DNA from: Opitutales bacterium
Lineage (GTDB): Bacteria > Verrucomicrobiota > Verrucomicrobiia > Opitutales > UBA9783
NCBI GenBank assembly: GCA_017479315.1
Contig: JAFVCI010000070.1
Location: 1 to 12,241 of the forward strand
DNA: 12,241 nt
Reading direction: 5' to 3'
In this document: positions 1 to 6,479 of the stretch, piece after piece
Numbering within the stretch: the first letter of the stretch is position 1
How the letters are laid out: the number at the start of each line of letters is the position of its first letter
The notes under the pieces: model-generated
Database searches by the model: none
Told to the model about the DNA's origin: nothing
What the model saw: only the letters and a program-made list of their open reading frames with translations
Program-made: the position numbers and the translations under genes

Positions 1-2078
1 GCCCGCTGAAGTTCTTCCTTCAACAGACTTTCCAGTTGCAGTTCGGATAATGAGACCGTCTGTCCCGATAAAATGGCGCATTTTTGGCTCAGATAACGGC
101 ACCAAAGTGCTTGTTCGCCTTCCAAATTCGGTAACAAGGCTTCCAAAAGCGTTTTTGCCTCACCCGCCTTTTGAAGGTTCAGCAACAGCGTTCCCTGTCG
201 TAACCGCCCGTCTTTCGCCAACGGATGTTGCGGATTGCTTTCGTACAGTTTTTCGAACAGCGCAATCGCCTCTTCGGGAGTTTGATTTTTTTCCGCATAA
301 TCGGCGGCTCGAAACTGCACCAACGGTTTCCAGTCGTTCGGTGTGTTTTCGGCAAAGTTTTTTAAGGTTTCCGTCGCTTTTGAAAATTCACCTTTTTCTC
401 CATACAGGTTGCCCTGCAACAACACGGCTTGTGCATTTAAGTCCGTCGGAAGGTTCTTTAATTCGAAAAATCGATCCAGGTAATGCCGTGCCGCCGAAAG
501 ATTCGATTGATCTTTTGCGAGCGTGCTTTGACACAGTAAATAATCCCCAAACAGGTGATGCGATAAGGTGTCCGTTGCAATTTGTTTCAGGGCTTCGGCG
601 GTTTCGGCAAGGTTTCCGAGATGAAGAAAACATTTTCCCCGCCACAGGTACGCGCGATTGCGCAACGGAAATGTGAACATTTGCGGATTTAAAACGCTTA
701 ACGCTTTTTCAAGATCCTCCTTTTCGAAGTGATATTCCGCGAAACTCAATCGCAGACGTTGTTCCGTATCGCCCTCAAAAAGGAAACGTTCGCGGCAAAC
801 GGACAGTTGTTGCTCAAATTCTTCCGCTGTTTCGTTGCATAAAATGCCGCATTCGCACCACGTTTCCGCCAATCGGGACGTACGTTCATCCTTGGGATCG
901 GCGTTTTGAAGAGCCTCCTCGCAAACGCAATATGCGCGTTGGCAATCGCCTGCCGTGCACAGGCAGTCGCTTTGCAGCTGTGCATAAAAAAGGCGTTTCG
1001 ACGCATCCGATGTGTGGCGGCTCGCTTCACCCAATGCATCGGCGGCTTTCGTGTAAGAAGACGGCGGCGTTTCGGTCAAGGCAAGTTTGGCGGCAAGTTC
1101 ATACGCCGATGCCTGCAAAGACGGTTCGAACGCCGAAAATTCGTCCCCGAGAACCTCGCGCGCTTTTCCGAACTGCTTCAATTCAAGCCACTGTTGCGCC
1201 TGTAACAGTTGCAGGTACTGCATGTGGAGTGTTTTGTGCTTTTTTTTGTAAAGTTCGTAAAATAATTGCAGTTGTCGAAGACGTTCCAGCGGATCCGCCT
1301 TTGATGCCAACCATTCGCTTACAACGGCGTCCCAAAGCGACGGACAACGGTCAATCACCGATGCGTGGTTACGCATCAGGTCGTCCGTGTTTTCGTTTAA
1401 CCGATTAAATGTTTTCAGCAGCCAGAGCAGACAACGGGCTTTTTCGGTCGATGAACGCAACTTCGGCAGAGCGTTAAGAAGGAATTTTTTCAGTTCTTCA
1501 TACCGTTGCTGAGCTGAAAGGGACGCCGTATAGAATTGCCAAACGCGCAGTTTTTGTTTCGGGGGGAACGATTGCGGAAACATCGAAAATTTCATCTCCA
1601 ACGCCGTTTGGTACAATGCTTCCGCTTCTTTGAATGTGTGAGTGCTTTTTTGTCGTTGCCAAAAAGCTGTCCAACGCACGGATCCAATCGGTTCAGACAA
1701 GATAGTATTCAGATCGCGTAAAAAACACGCCGTCGGGTGCGTTTGCGGCGAAAAAAGCAGTTGCGTCAGCGAAAGCTTCCCGTCGTTGTACCATCCGTCA
1801 AGTACATCAAGCCAAACCCGATCCTGATGAGTTTTCGGCAAAAGCTGGAGGTGTCGATGCAGGGCTTGAAAGTTTTTTCGTAGCAGTTCCGCTTCGGCGA
1901 GTAAAAGACGACATTTCTCGCCTTTCGGGAACGCATCCAAAATGTGATTTCGAAGTGAACTTATCGCAAAGAGAGGTAAATTTAACTTAACGGCGATCCG
2001 TTCCGCCGAAAAATCCGCCGCGTGTCCGAAAAGCGGGTTTATAAGCAACAAAAATAAGAGATATCCCTTTCTCGGCAC
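1..2078 (-). CDS. Exported helical/TPR-like repeat protein, C-terminus outside window
   Basis: An uninterrupted minus-strand frame enters at the left edge and can be read back to about 2078, giving roughly 690 residues with the C-terminus missing. An in-frame TAA at 2087-2085 limits the start, and GTG at 2078 is the best choice because it gives a textbook Sec signal: VPRKG, then the hydrophobic stretch YLLFLLLINPLF, then GHAA as a likely cleavage site. No clear ribosome binding site precedes it. The rest is Leu/Ala/Glu-rich amphipathic helix pairs. The part nearest the left edge is most TPR-like, for example EEAIALFEKLYESNPQHPLA and KGEFSKATETLKNFAENTPND, with the alternating small/large pattern of tetratricopeptide repeats. 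Such proteins scaffold complexes in the periplasm or at the outer membrane, but no partner can be named. It lies 81 bases downstream of the LolA-like gene and is probably co-transcribed with it. Exported helical-repeat protein is fairly sure; the specific role is unknown. Confidence 0.75.
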   Translation of the reverse strand, partial: MPRKGYLLFLLLINPLFGHAADFSAERIAVKLNLPLFAISSLRNHILDAFPKGEKCRLLLAEAELLRKNFQALHRHLQLLPKTHQDRVWLDVLDGWYNDGKLSLTQLLFSPQTHPTACFLRDLNTILSEPIGSVRWTAFWQRQKSTHTFKEAEALYQTALEMKFSMFPQSFPPKQKLRVWQFYTASLSAQQRYEELKKFLLNALPKLRSSTEKARCLLWLLKTFNRLNENTDDLMRNHASVIDRCPSLWDAVVSEWLASKADPLERLRQLQLFYELYKKKHKTLHMQYLQLLQAQQWLELKQFGKAREVLGDEFSAFEPSLQASAYELAAKLALTETPPSSYTKAADALGEASRHTSDASKRLFYAQLQSDCLCTAGDCQRAYCVCEEALQNADPKDERTSRLAETWCECGILCNETAEEFEQQLSVCRERFLFEGDTEQRLRLSFAEYHFEKEDLEKALSVLNPQMFTFPLRNRAYLWRGKCFLHLGNLAETAEALKQIATDTLSHHLFGDYLLCQSTLAKDQSNLSAARHYLDRFFELKNLPTDLNAQAVLLQGNLYGEKGEFSKATETLKNFAENTPNDWKPLVQFRAADYAEKNQTPEEAIALFEKLYESNPQHPLAKDGRLRQGTLLLNLQKAGEAKTLLEALLPNLEGEQALWCRYLSQKCAILSGQTVSLSELQLESLLKEELQR

Positions 2079-2131
2079 GCACCGTTACTGTTGCGCGTTT
2101 CTCGCTTCAGGGCAACGTATTTCGGGAATAT

Positions 2132-2147
2132 GGAGCTTCGAAGCTCC
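2132..2147. repeat. Perfect 16-bp palindrome between the LolA-like and TPR-like genes
   Basis: GGAGCTTCGAAGCTCC is a perfect inverted repeat in the 81-base gap between the two minus-strand genes. As RNA it could form a six-pair stem with a UCGA loop. No run of U follows on either strand, so it is not a standard intrinsic terminator. It could be a protein-binding site or an mRNA processing or stability hairpin. Confidence 0.5.
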
Positions 2148-2159
2148 GGAGGGAAATTC

Positions 2160-2906
2160 TCACCAATGTTCAATGGATAAGATCCGCAAATCCGTTTGTG
2201 CGCCGTTTAATTCGTACGTTGCTTCTCGCAATCCCCAGCCCTGCGGGAATTTTTTCAGCGTTTTTAATGTAAAACTTCCACAATGATCGGTTTCAATGTC
2301 CTGCCATTCCGCTTTTAATAAAGTGTTGAAGTTTTTATCGAGGAATAAACGCGCCGTCTGTTTTTCCTGTTGCACATCCGCGCGAAGCACTTTGCGCCCG
2401 AATTTGGCGGTTTTAATACACGTTTGAAGATCCCACGTCAGGAAGGACATTGTCAGTAAATATGCATTGAGTGCGCGATTGACGGTCAACGGCTCGCCCC
2501 AACGTTTCTGCAGATACAAACAAAGGCGATTCGGGTACAGAACCCACTCGGGATTGTTTTTGTCGAACAGAAATGTTTCGCCCGATGCGAAGGAAACCGT
2601 TACCCAATGGTGATCGCCTTCAACGGTTCCCGTAAGCGTTCCGAAGGTAACGCGCTTTTTTTGTTTCCAACATAGATGCCAGCGATAATGTTCGCTCGGT
2701 GCGTAAGTTCGCAACGCGATCATACGCTGTTGCACTTCCCGAAAAAGTTCGGAAGTACTTGTGCCGACGGCGGGCGATGAAGCGTGCGCAAATCCTCCGA
2801 TAAACGTCAAACCGAAAACGATGCCGACAAAGTAGAAAAATTGTTGATTTTTGAGAAACCCGCTTCGAAACAGGGAAAAATAAAACCGTCCCGAAACGTG
2901 AAACAT
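2160..2906 (-). CDS. LolA-like periplasmic protein (outer-membrane lipoprotein-sorting-like)
   Basis: A 248-residue protein. The N-terminus has a basic/aromatic leader of about 24 residues, then the hydrophobic core FFYFVGIVFGLTFIGGF and AHASS, a plausible signal peptidase I site, so the mature protein should be periplasmic. The body is rich in beta strands. It ends with a hallmark of the lipoprotein-sorting fold: a strand reading FLDKNFNTLLKAEWQDIET, a strand around GSFTLKTLKKF, GWGLREATYEL, and a final strand TDLRILSIEHW. In LolA-type proteins such strands form a half-barrel that carries lipoproteins or lipids across the periplasm. This call rests on pattern resemblance only. The start at 2906 lacks a well-spaced ribosome binding site; an AAGGAG lies about 17 bases upstream, too far for normal use. 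The gene sits between secG (88-base gap) and the TPR-like gene in an apparent envelope operon. Alternatives are a generic periplasmic lipid-binding or hypothetical protein. Confidence 0.65.
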   Translation of the reverse strand: MFHVSGRFYFSLFRSGFLKNQQFFYFVGIVFGLTFIGGFAHASSPAVGTSTSELFREVQQRMIALRTYAPSEHYRWHLCWKQKKRVTFGTLTGTVEGDHHWVTVSFASGETFLFDKNNPEWVLYPNRLCLYLQKRWGEPLTVNRALNAYLLTMSFLTWDLQTCIKTAKFGRKVLRADVQQEKQTARLFLDKNFNTLLKAEWQDIETDHCGSFTLKTLKKFPQGWGLREATYELNGAQTDLRILSIEHW

Positions 2907-2994
2907 AATCTTTAGAAGAATGTCTCCTTGGAAGCACGCACGGCTACTCGCAACAACCCCAACGACGGAAGCACTTCCTTCCCGACAACTTTAA

Positions 2995-3684
2995 CTACCG
3001 CACAACCGCCTCTTTGGCGTCGGCATTTTTGGAGCCGCTCTTACCCGACGAAGCGGATTTCGGTTTGGTGTCCCTTTTTGTGTCCGAACGGTAGGAAATC
3101 TTGGATTTTGAAGGTTTTTTCGAAGCGTCGACTTTCGCAGTATCGGTCTCTTTCAAAACTTCACCCTCGGTTGCGGCTTTTTTCGAGGTGTCTTTTTCGA
3201 TATTTGACTTTTTGTTTTCCGCTTTTTTTGTTTCGACTTTCGGAGTTTTCGGCTTTGAAGTTTCTGCTTTCGGAGTAGTTGCTTTTGCGACCTCGGTCTT
3301 TACACTTTCGTTTTCCGCCTTTTTCGCCGCATCCACCTTCATTCCATCGCCATCCGTCGGCAGCTCCGTCAGACTTTTCGGGGTTTCGGCGACCTCTTCC
3401 GCCATGGGGGCGAGTTCCTTTTTGCTTTCGTCATGATGATGACGGTAAATCTGCGCCAATGACAGCGTTAACGCCAAAACAAAGAAGCCGATGACGCCGT
3501 AGACCGTCCAACGCGTCAGAACATTGGATGCCTCGCCGCCGAACGCCGATTCCGCCGCACCGCCGCCGAGCGCTGCTCCCATGCCGGCATTCGCGCTCGG
3601 TTTCTGCATCAAAATTAAAAGGATCAACCAGGCGCACAAAAAAAGAAGCGCAATCGATCCGACGACAATCAGGAATGTCAGCAT
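2995..3684 (-). CDS. secG: SecG preprotein translocase subunit with long charged C-terminal tail
   Basis: SecG is the small accessory subunit of the SecYEG inner-membrane channel and assists SecA-driven export. The start at 3684 gives MLTFLIVVGSIALLFLCAWL, the first transmembrane helix (residues about 3-25). Then come the conserved loop LMQKPSANAGMGAALGGG and AFGG, and a second helix within TVYGVIGFFVLALTLSLAQI. A longer upstream reading to 3870 adds 62 unrelated residues and was rejected. At 229 residues it is two to three times the length of SecG in E. coli. After about residue 90 it becomes a low-complexity tail of Lys, Ala, Thr, Glu and Ser, with repeated pieces such as KTPKVETKKAENKK. 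Such a tail should be disordered and is very basic near its end. secG heads the leftward group, and its own promoter is visible upstream. Identification of the first 85 residues is secure; the function of the tail is unknown. Confidence 0.9.
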   Translation of the reverse strand: MLTFLIVVGSIALLFLCAWLILLILMQKPSANAGMGAALGGGAAESAFGGEASNVLTRWTVYGVIGFFVLALTLSLAQIYRHHHDESKKELAPMAEEVAETPKSLTELPTDGDGMKVDAAKKAENESVKTEVAKATTPKAETSKPKTPKVETKKAENKKSNIEKDTSKKAATEGEVLKETDTAKVDASKKPSKSKISYRSDTKRDTKPKSASSGKSGSKNADAKEAVVR

Positions 3685-3700
3685 AAGATGAACTGCCCCG

Positions 3701-3730
3701 ATTGTAGACGTTGCTAAAGGCGTTTGTAAA
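3701..3730 (-). promoter_or_regulatory. Sigma70-type promoter for secG
   Basis: Read on the minus strand, TTTACA (3730-3725) and TACAAT (3706-3701) are separated by 18 bases and resemble -35 and -10 boxes. Transcription would begin around 3694, only about 10 bases before the secG ATG at 3684, so the leader would be very short. The -35 box lies inside the 3' end of the BioW-like gene. Confidence 0.55.
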
Positions 3731-4148
3731 GTCCTTTGTGCCTCGGAATACCGAGGCGGGCAACCTGCTCTGACGGTAAGGCATAGAACCTTTTGGAAGA
3801 GAAAACAAAGTTCCTGGAAAGAAACAGACGAAAAAATTCTGCTGTCGACGGTTTGTCCCGTACAAAACAAACCGCAAATGCTTCATCCGTTTTCGCCGCG
3901 AAAGTCTCCGCCACAGGCAACGAAGGAACCTTTAAAACCGCAGAAATATCAAGGGCTTCAATCTTCAAATGAACCGCATCCGCATTGCCGTTGGCATGGT
4001 TCAACGCGCGTTGGAGCAATGATTGCGAAACGGAAAGAATTTGCTCCTTCCCCGCCAACCGTTCCGCACCCGAAAGATGAACATCACTCTTCGAAGCGCG
4101 CATTTTGACGGCGTATAAAAAAGATTTGTTCGTTTTCGAAGTGCTCAT
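3714..4148 (-). pseudogene. BioW-like gene (6-carboxyhexanoate-CoA ligase), N-terminal part only
   Basis: From ATG 4148 this frame encodes 144 residues beginning MSTSKTNKSFLYAVKMRASK. The part FLYAVKMRASK, SGAERL and RALNHANG..D..HLKIE closely follows the N-terminus of BioW as I recall it, including the MRAS start motif, the GGERL-type motif and the ALxHxxGxPD motif. BioW activates pimelate with CoA and ATP in one biotin pathway and is normally about 230-260 residues. Here the resemblance fades after about residue 90. The reading stops 30 bases before secG, and no other frame supplies the missing C-terminal catalytic part. The 4148 start lacks a good ribosome binding site. A better one (AAGGATAGGAG, 4247-4239) precedes ATG 4236 in another frame that closes at 4084 after 50 residues, which suggests a 5' frameshift as well. 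It is probably a decaying gene; a short stand-alone domain protein is the alternative. An extended start at 4214 is also open. Confidence 0.55.
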
Positions 4149-4275
4149 TTTCAGCGAAACTTCCCAATGAACTTGTAAGAGAAAAACCCCTTTTTGTCCA
4201 TGTCGGAAATGCATTGTTTTTCGAGTGCTTTTTCATGTCTCCTATCCTTCGTACTTCAAAACTTTCATTTTTTGT

Positions 4276-4306
4276 TTGATTTTTTTTAAAAAACGGACGA
4301 TATACT
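4276..4306 (+). promoter_or_regulatory. Possible upstream promoter-like pair (weak)
   Basis: TTGATT (4276-4281) and TATACT (4301-4306) are spaced by 19 bases within a T/A-rich stretch. It points toward the 4509 gene, but the spacing is long and a better candidate lies nearer at 4420. The region 4149-4508 otherwise holds no credible gene apart from the leader of the BioW-like remnant. Confidence 0.25.
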
Positions 4307-4419
4307 CTGATGTGGATATGGTAGTTGAAGTATTGATCGGTCGAAGGGAAAGAATGACTCCGTTCCGTCGGAGCGTTGGAGCTTCGGAGGGATTTGTTGC
4401 GTTTTTCTCGAAAAAAGTC

Positions 4420-4449
4420 TTGACGAAACATTTAAAACCTCACAATAGT
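4420..4449 (+). promoter_or_regulatory. Candidate promoter of the two-frame gene
   Basis: TTGACG (4420-4425) is a near-consensus -35 box, followed after 18 bases by AATAGT (4444-4449), a four-of-six match to the -10 box. The predicted transcription start falls in the tandem repeat that follows, about 50 bases before the ATG at 4509. The -10 box is imperfect, so confidence is moderate. Confidence 0.4.
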
Positions 4450-4480
4450 AAGCATGCATCCATAAGCATGCATCCATAAG
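4449..4480 (+). repeat. 14-bp tandem repeat in the 5' leader
   Basis: The unit TAAGCATGCATCCA occurs twice in perfect copy (4449-4462 and 4463-4476), followed by the first four bases of a third. Each unit contains the palindromes GCATGC and ATGCAT. It abuts the candidate -10 box and lies 28 bases before the start codon, so it could be an operator or a variable-number repeat affecting expression. Confidence 0.85.
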
Positions 4481-4497
4481 CAAAAGAAGAAAAAAAG

Positions 4498-4502
4498 AAG
4501 GA
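4498..4502 (+). promoter_or_regulatory. Shine-Dalgarno site for the 4509 start
   Basis: AAGGA lies 6 bases before ATG 4509 within a purine-rich tract. It is the strongest well-spaced ribosome binding site in the central block and fixes this start. No comparable site precedes any start of the second frame. Confidence 0.7.
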
Positions 4503-4508
4503 ATAAAT

Positions 4509-6479
4509 ATGCCAAAGTTAAGCGGTCTTGTAAGTTTGAGCACGGTGAGAGGAGTTGCCAGCGGCATTATTGCGGGAAGTGTTGCCACCGTGAGCGTTCA
4601 GCATTACGTGGATTCTTCGGAATTTTCGAAAGATCCGCAAAGAGCGGAAATGCGGGAAGAGCAGAAGAAGGTGTCCTTCGAAATTCAACAGCAATCGGAA
4701 GCGCTGGAGAAAGAAAAACAAAATCTTGAAACGCAGAAGCAATCCCTTGCCAGAGGATGGGAGGCACTGAGAGAAAAGGAGGCAGTAGTTCAACAAATGC
4801 AACAGACGGCGACGGCAACACAAGGTGCCGCAGCGGAGGTTGTGGCTGTCGAAACAGTACAACAGGTTGCACAAGCCGCGGAACCGGCGGATGAACAACC
4901 AGAAAAACCGAAAGCGGATGTTGTTCCGGCGGATCACACACCGAAGCGCCCGGCGGTTTTCGACGGTGGTGGCAGTAAAGAAAAACCTGTTGAAACGACA
5001 AACAAAAACAATACCTCCGAACCGTCGGTTGCCTTTGGTTCGTCGGGCGATGTGGTGACCGTCGAGAAAGACGGTAACAGTTCCGATGCCGAAGCGGAAC
5101 GCCTGCGCGAAGAAGTCGAAACCTTAAGGCGACGGCTTGCGGAAAAGGATGATGCGTCAAAAGAAAAGGCGTTGAGAGAATGGGAAGAACGTTTGCGCGA
5201 ACGGGAAAGAGCGTTATCGGAAATGCTTCGGAAACGAAACGTGGAGTCAAAGGCGACTCAAACGGATGATCCTTTATTCGAAGCGGCGACAGGCGGTAAC
5301 GATCCTTTCGATAAACCGGGTTCAAAAAAAGACCCCGGAATGCGTGGAGCGGATGCAGATCAGTTAAAAGAAAGCAGGGAAGTTGAGGTGTTTATAAGCG
5401 GTTCACCGAAGAAACCGGACACGGACGGAATCCGGAATAAAATAACAAATACTGCCATTCCGAACGTTGATACTAAGAAAACGTTTGAGGCAATGCCGAC
5501 GTATGAGAGAAAAACCAATGCGAAAAATATACGCGATATTATATCGGCAATGAGCAGAAAGTCAGAGGAGACTAAAGGCGCGACTGGCATAACGACTAAC
5601 ACAGGCATCGTTACTTCGTCGGGGGGAGGAATTCCGCCGCCGCCACCGCCGCCGCCTCCGCCGGGAGTTCCTCTTTTGGAAGTTTCTCCTTTGCGAGTTC
5701 CTCCGATTGGCGGTGCGCCGAAGCCATCAGCGAAAACGTTTATGCAGAAATTCGAGAAGAACTTCCGTCCCGCGTTTGAAGAACTGGAAATAGAACTCAA
5801 GGAAAAAGAAGAGAAAGAACGTGAGAGCGCTAAAGAGGCTGATTTTCTAAAATCTCTAACAGAGAAGCATCCGATTGCCATGGCATATAAATGCATTCAG
5901 GATTTGGATAACGATGATAAGGAAAGAGAGAAAAATGAAGAAAAAAAGAAAAGAGGAGAGCCCGAAGCTTCTGTATTGGACCGGGATAAGTTTAAGCAAA
6001 ACACTTGCATAGCGTTAGAAAGATGTGCAAAGGATCTCAAAGAATTGTATTCGGATTACGGTTGTAAAGACTGCATGATGCGGTTGTTGCGGATGTTTGT
6101 CTCTTGGAATGGAGTGAACGAAAAAACCGTCTTGGAGACTTTTCAGGAAAAATTGTCGTCATTCTGGTTGGATGCTTTTGCGTATTTCGTAACGACGCCC
6201 GAGGATAAATTGAAAAAAGCGTATGAAACTTATAAGCGATACATGACCCCATATATCAAACAAACCTCTGACAACCTTTACTACTATTGTTCCCGTTGCC
6301 CGACAGGTACGCTAGACACTTATAATTCTTATGATGAATGTAGAGATAAGTGTGTTGATTTCGTCGTTTTAGATAAAACAAACAACAGGTCTTCTCTGAT
6401 TCCATGTACGCCGGATTGTTATATCAGTATGTGTCCCGATGCAATGATGTTGCAACATGCAAAAAAACCAATTTGGTAA
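4509..6479 (+). CDS. Unrecognised coiled-coil, polyproline protein; frame 1 of a probable frameshifted gene
   Basis: 656 residues with a clear ribosome binding site. Seen in order: a short hydrophobic segment (about 15-30, GVASGIIAGSVATVSV) that may anchor in a membrane but is a weak signal peptide; a Glu/Gln/Lys-rich coiled coil (about 43-95); an Ala/Pro/Thr/Ser-rich linker; a second Arg/Glu-rich coiled coil (about 195-245); a Gly-Ile followed by ten prolines (376-385) and more Pro-rich sequence ending GGAPKP; a Lys/Glu helical stretch; and a helical domain (about 450-590) ending in a cysteine cluster. The cysteines are at 594, 597, 611, 615, 633, 637 and 642. The frame stops at TAA 6477, but the -1 frame continues open for over 900 codons, and A AAA AAA lies at 6461-6467. 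I therefore read this as the N-terminal 42 percent of a roughly 1571-residue protein. No known family was recognised. The polyproline tract resembles formin FH1 or WASP-type tracts. Confidence 0.8.
   Translation: MPKLSGLVSLSTVRGVASGIIAGSVATVSVQHYVDSSEFSKDPQRAEMREEQKKVSFEIQQQSEALEKEKQNLETQKQSLARGWEALREKEAVVQQMQQTATATQGAAAEVVAVETVQQVAQAAEPADEQPEKPKADVVPADHTPKRPAVFDGGGSKEKPVETTNKNNTSEPSVAFGSSGDVVTVEKDGNSSDAEAERLREEVETLRRRLAEKDDASKEKALREWEERLRERERALSEMLRKRNVESKATQTDDPLFEAATGGNDPFDKPGSKKDPGMRGADADQLKESREVEVFISGSPKKPDTDGIRNKITNTAIPNVDTKKTFEAMPTYERKTNAKNIRDIISAMSRKSEETKGATGITTNTGIVTSSGGGIPPPPPPPPPPGVPLLEVSPLRVPPIGGAPKPSAKTFMQKFEKNFRPAFEELEIELKEKEEKERESAKEADFLKSLTEKHPIAMAYKCIQDLDNDDKEREKNEEKKKRGEPEASVLDRDKFKQNTCIALERCAKDLKELYSDYGCKDCMMRLLRMFVSWNGVNEKTVLETFQEKLSSFWLDAFAYFVTTPEDKLKKAYETYKRYMTPYIKQTSDNLYYYCSRCPTGTLDTYNSYDECRDKCVDFVVLDKTNNRSSLIPCTPDCYISMCPDAMMLQHAKKPIW

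Noticed and set aside
50..1408. Several open frames on the plus strand opposite the TPR-like gene
   Set aside because: They are antisense shadows. The minus-strand frame is continuous from the edge to 2078 and has natural helical-repeat composition and a signal peptide.
3742..3757. Hairpin CCTCGG-TATT-CCGAGG as a terminator
   Set aside because: It lies in the coding part of the BioW-like gene and has no U run after it.
3431..3886. A 151-codon minus-strand frame over the start of secG
   Set aside because: It overlaps the secG transmembrane core in another frame and shows no family features.
4567..5325. A 252-codon antisense frame within the two-frame gene
   Set aside because: It is Pro/Arg/Leu-rich, a reverse reading of Glu/Lys codons, and has no ribosome binding site.
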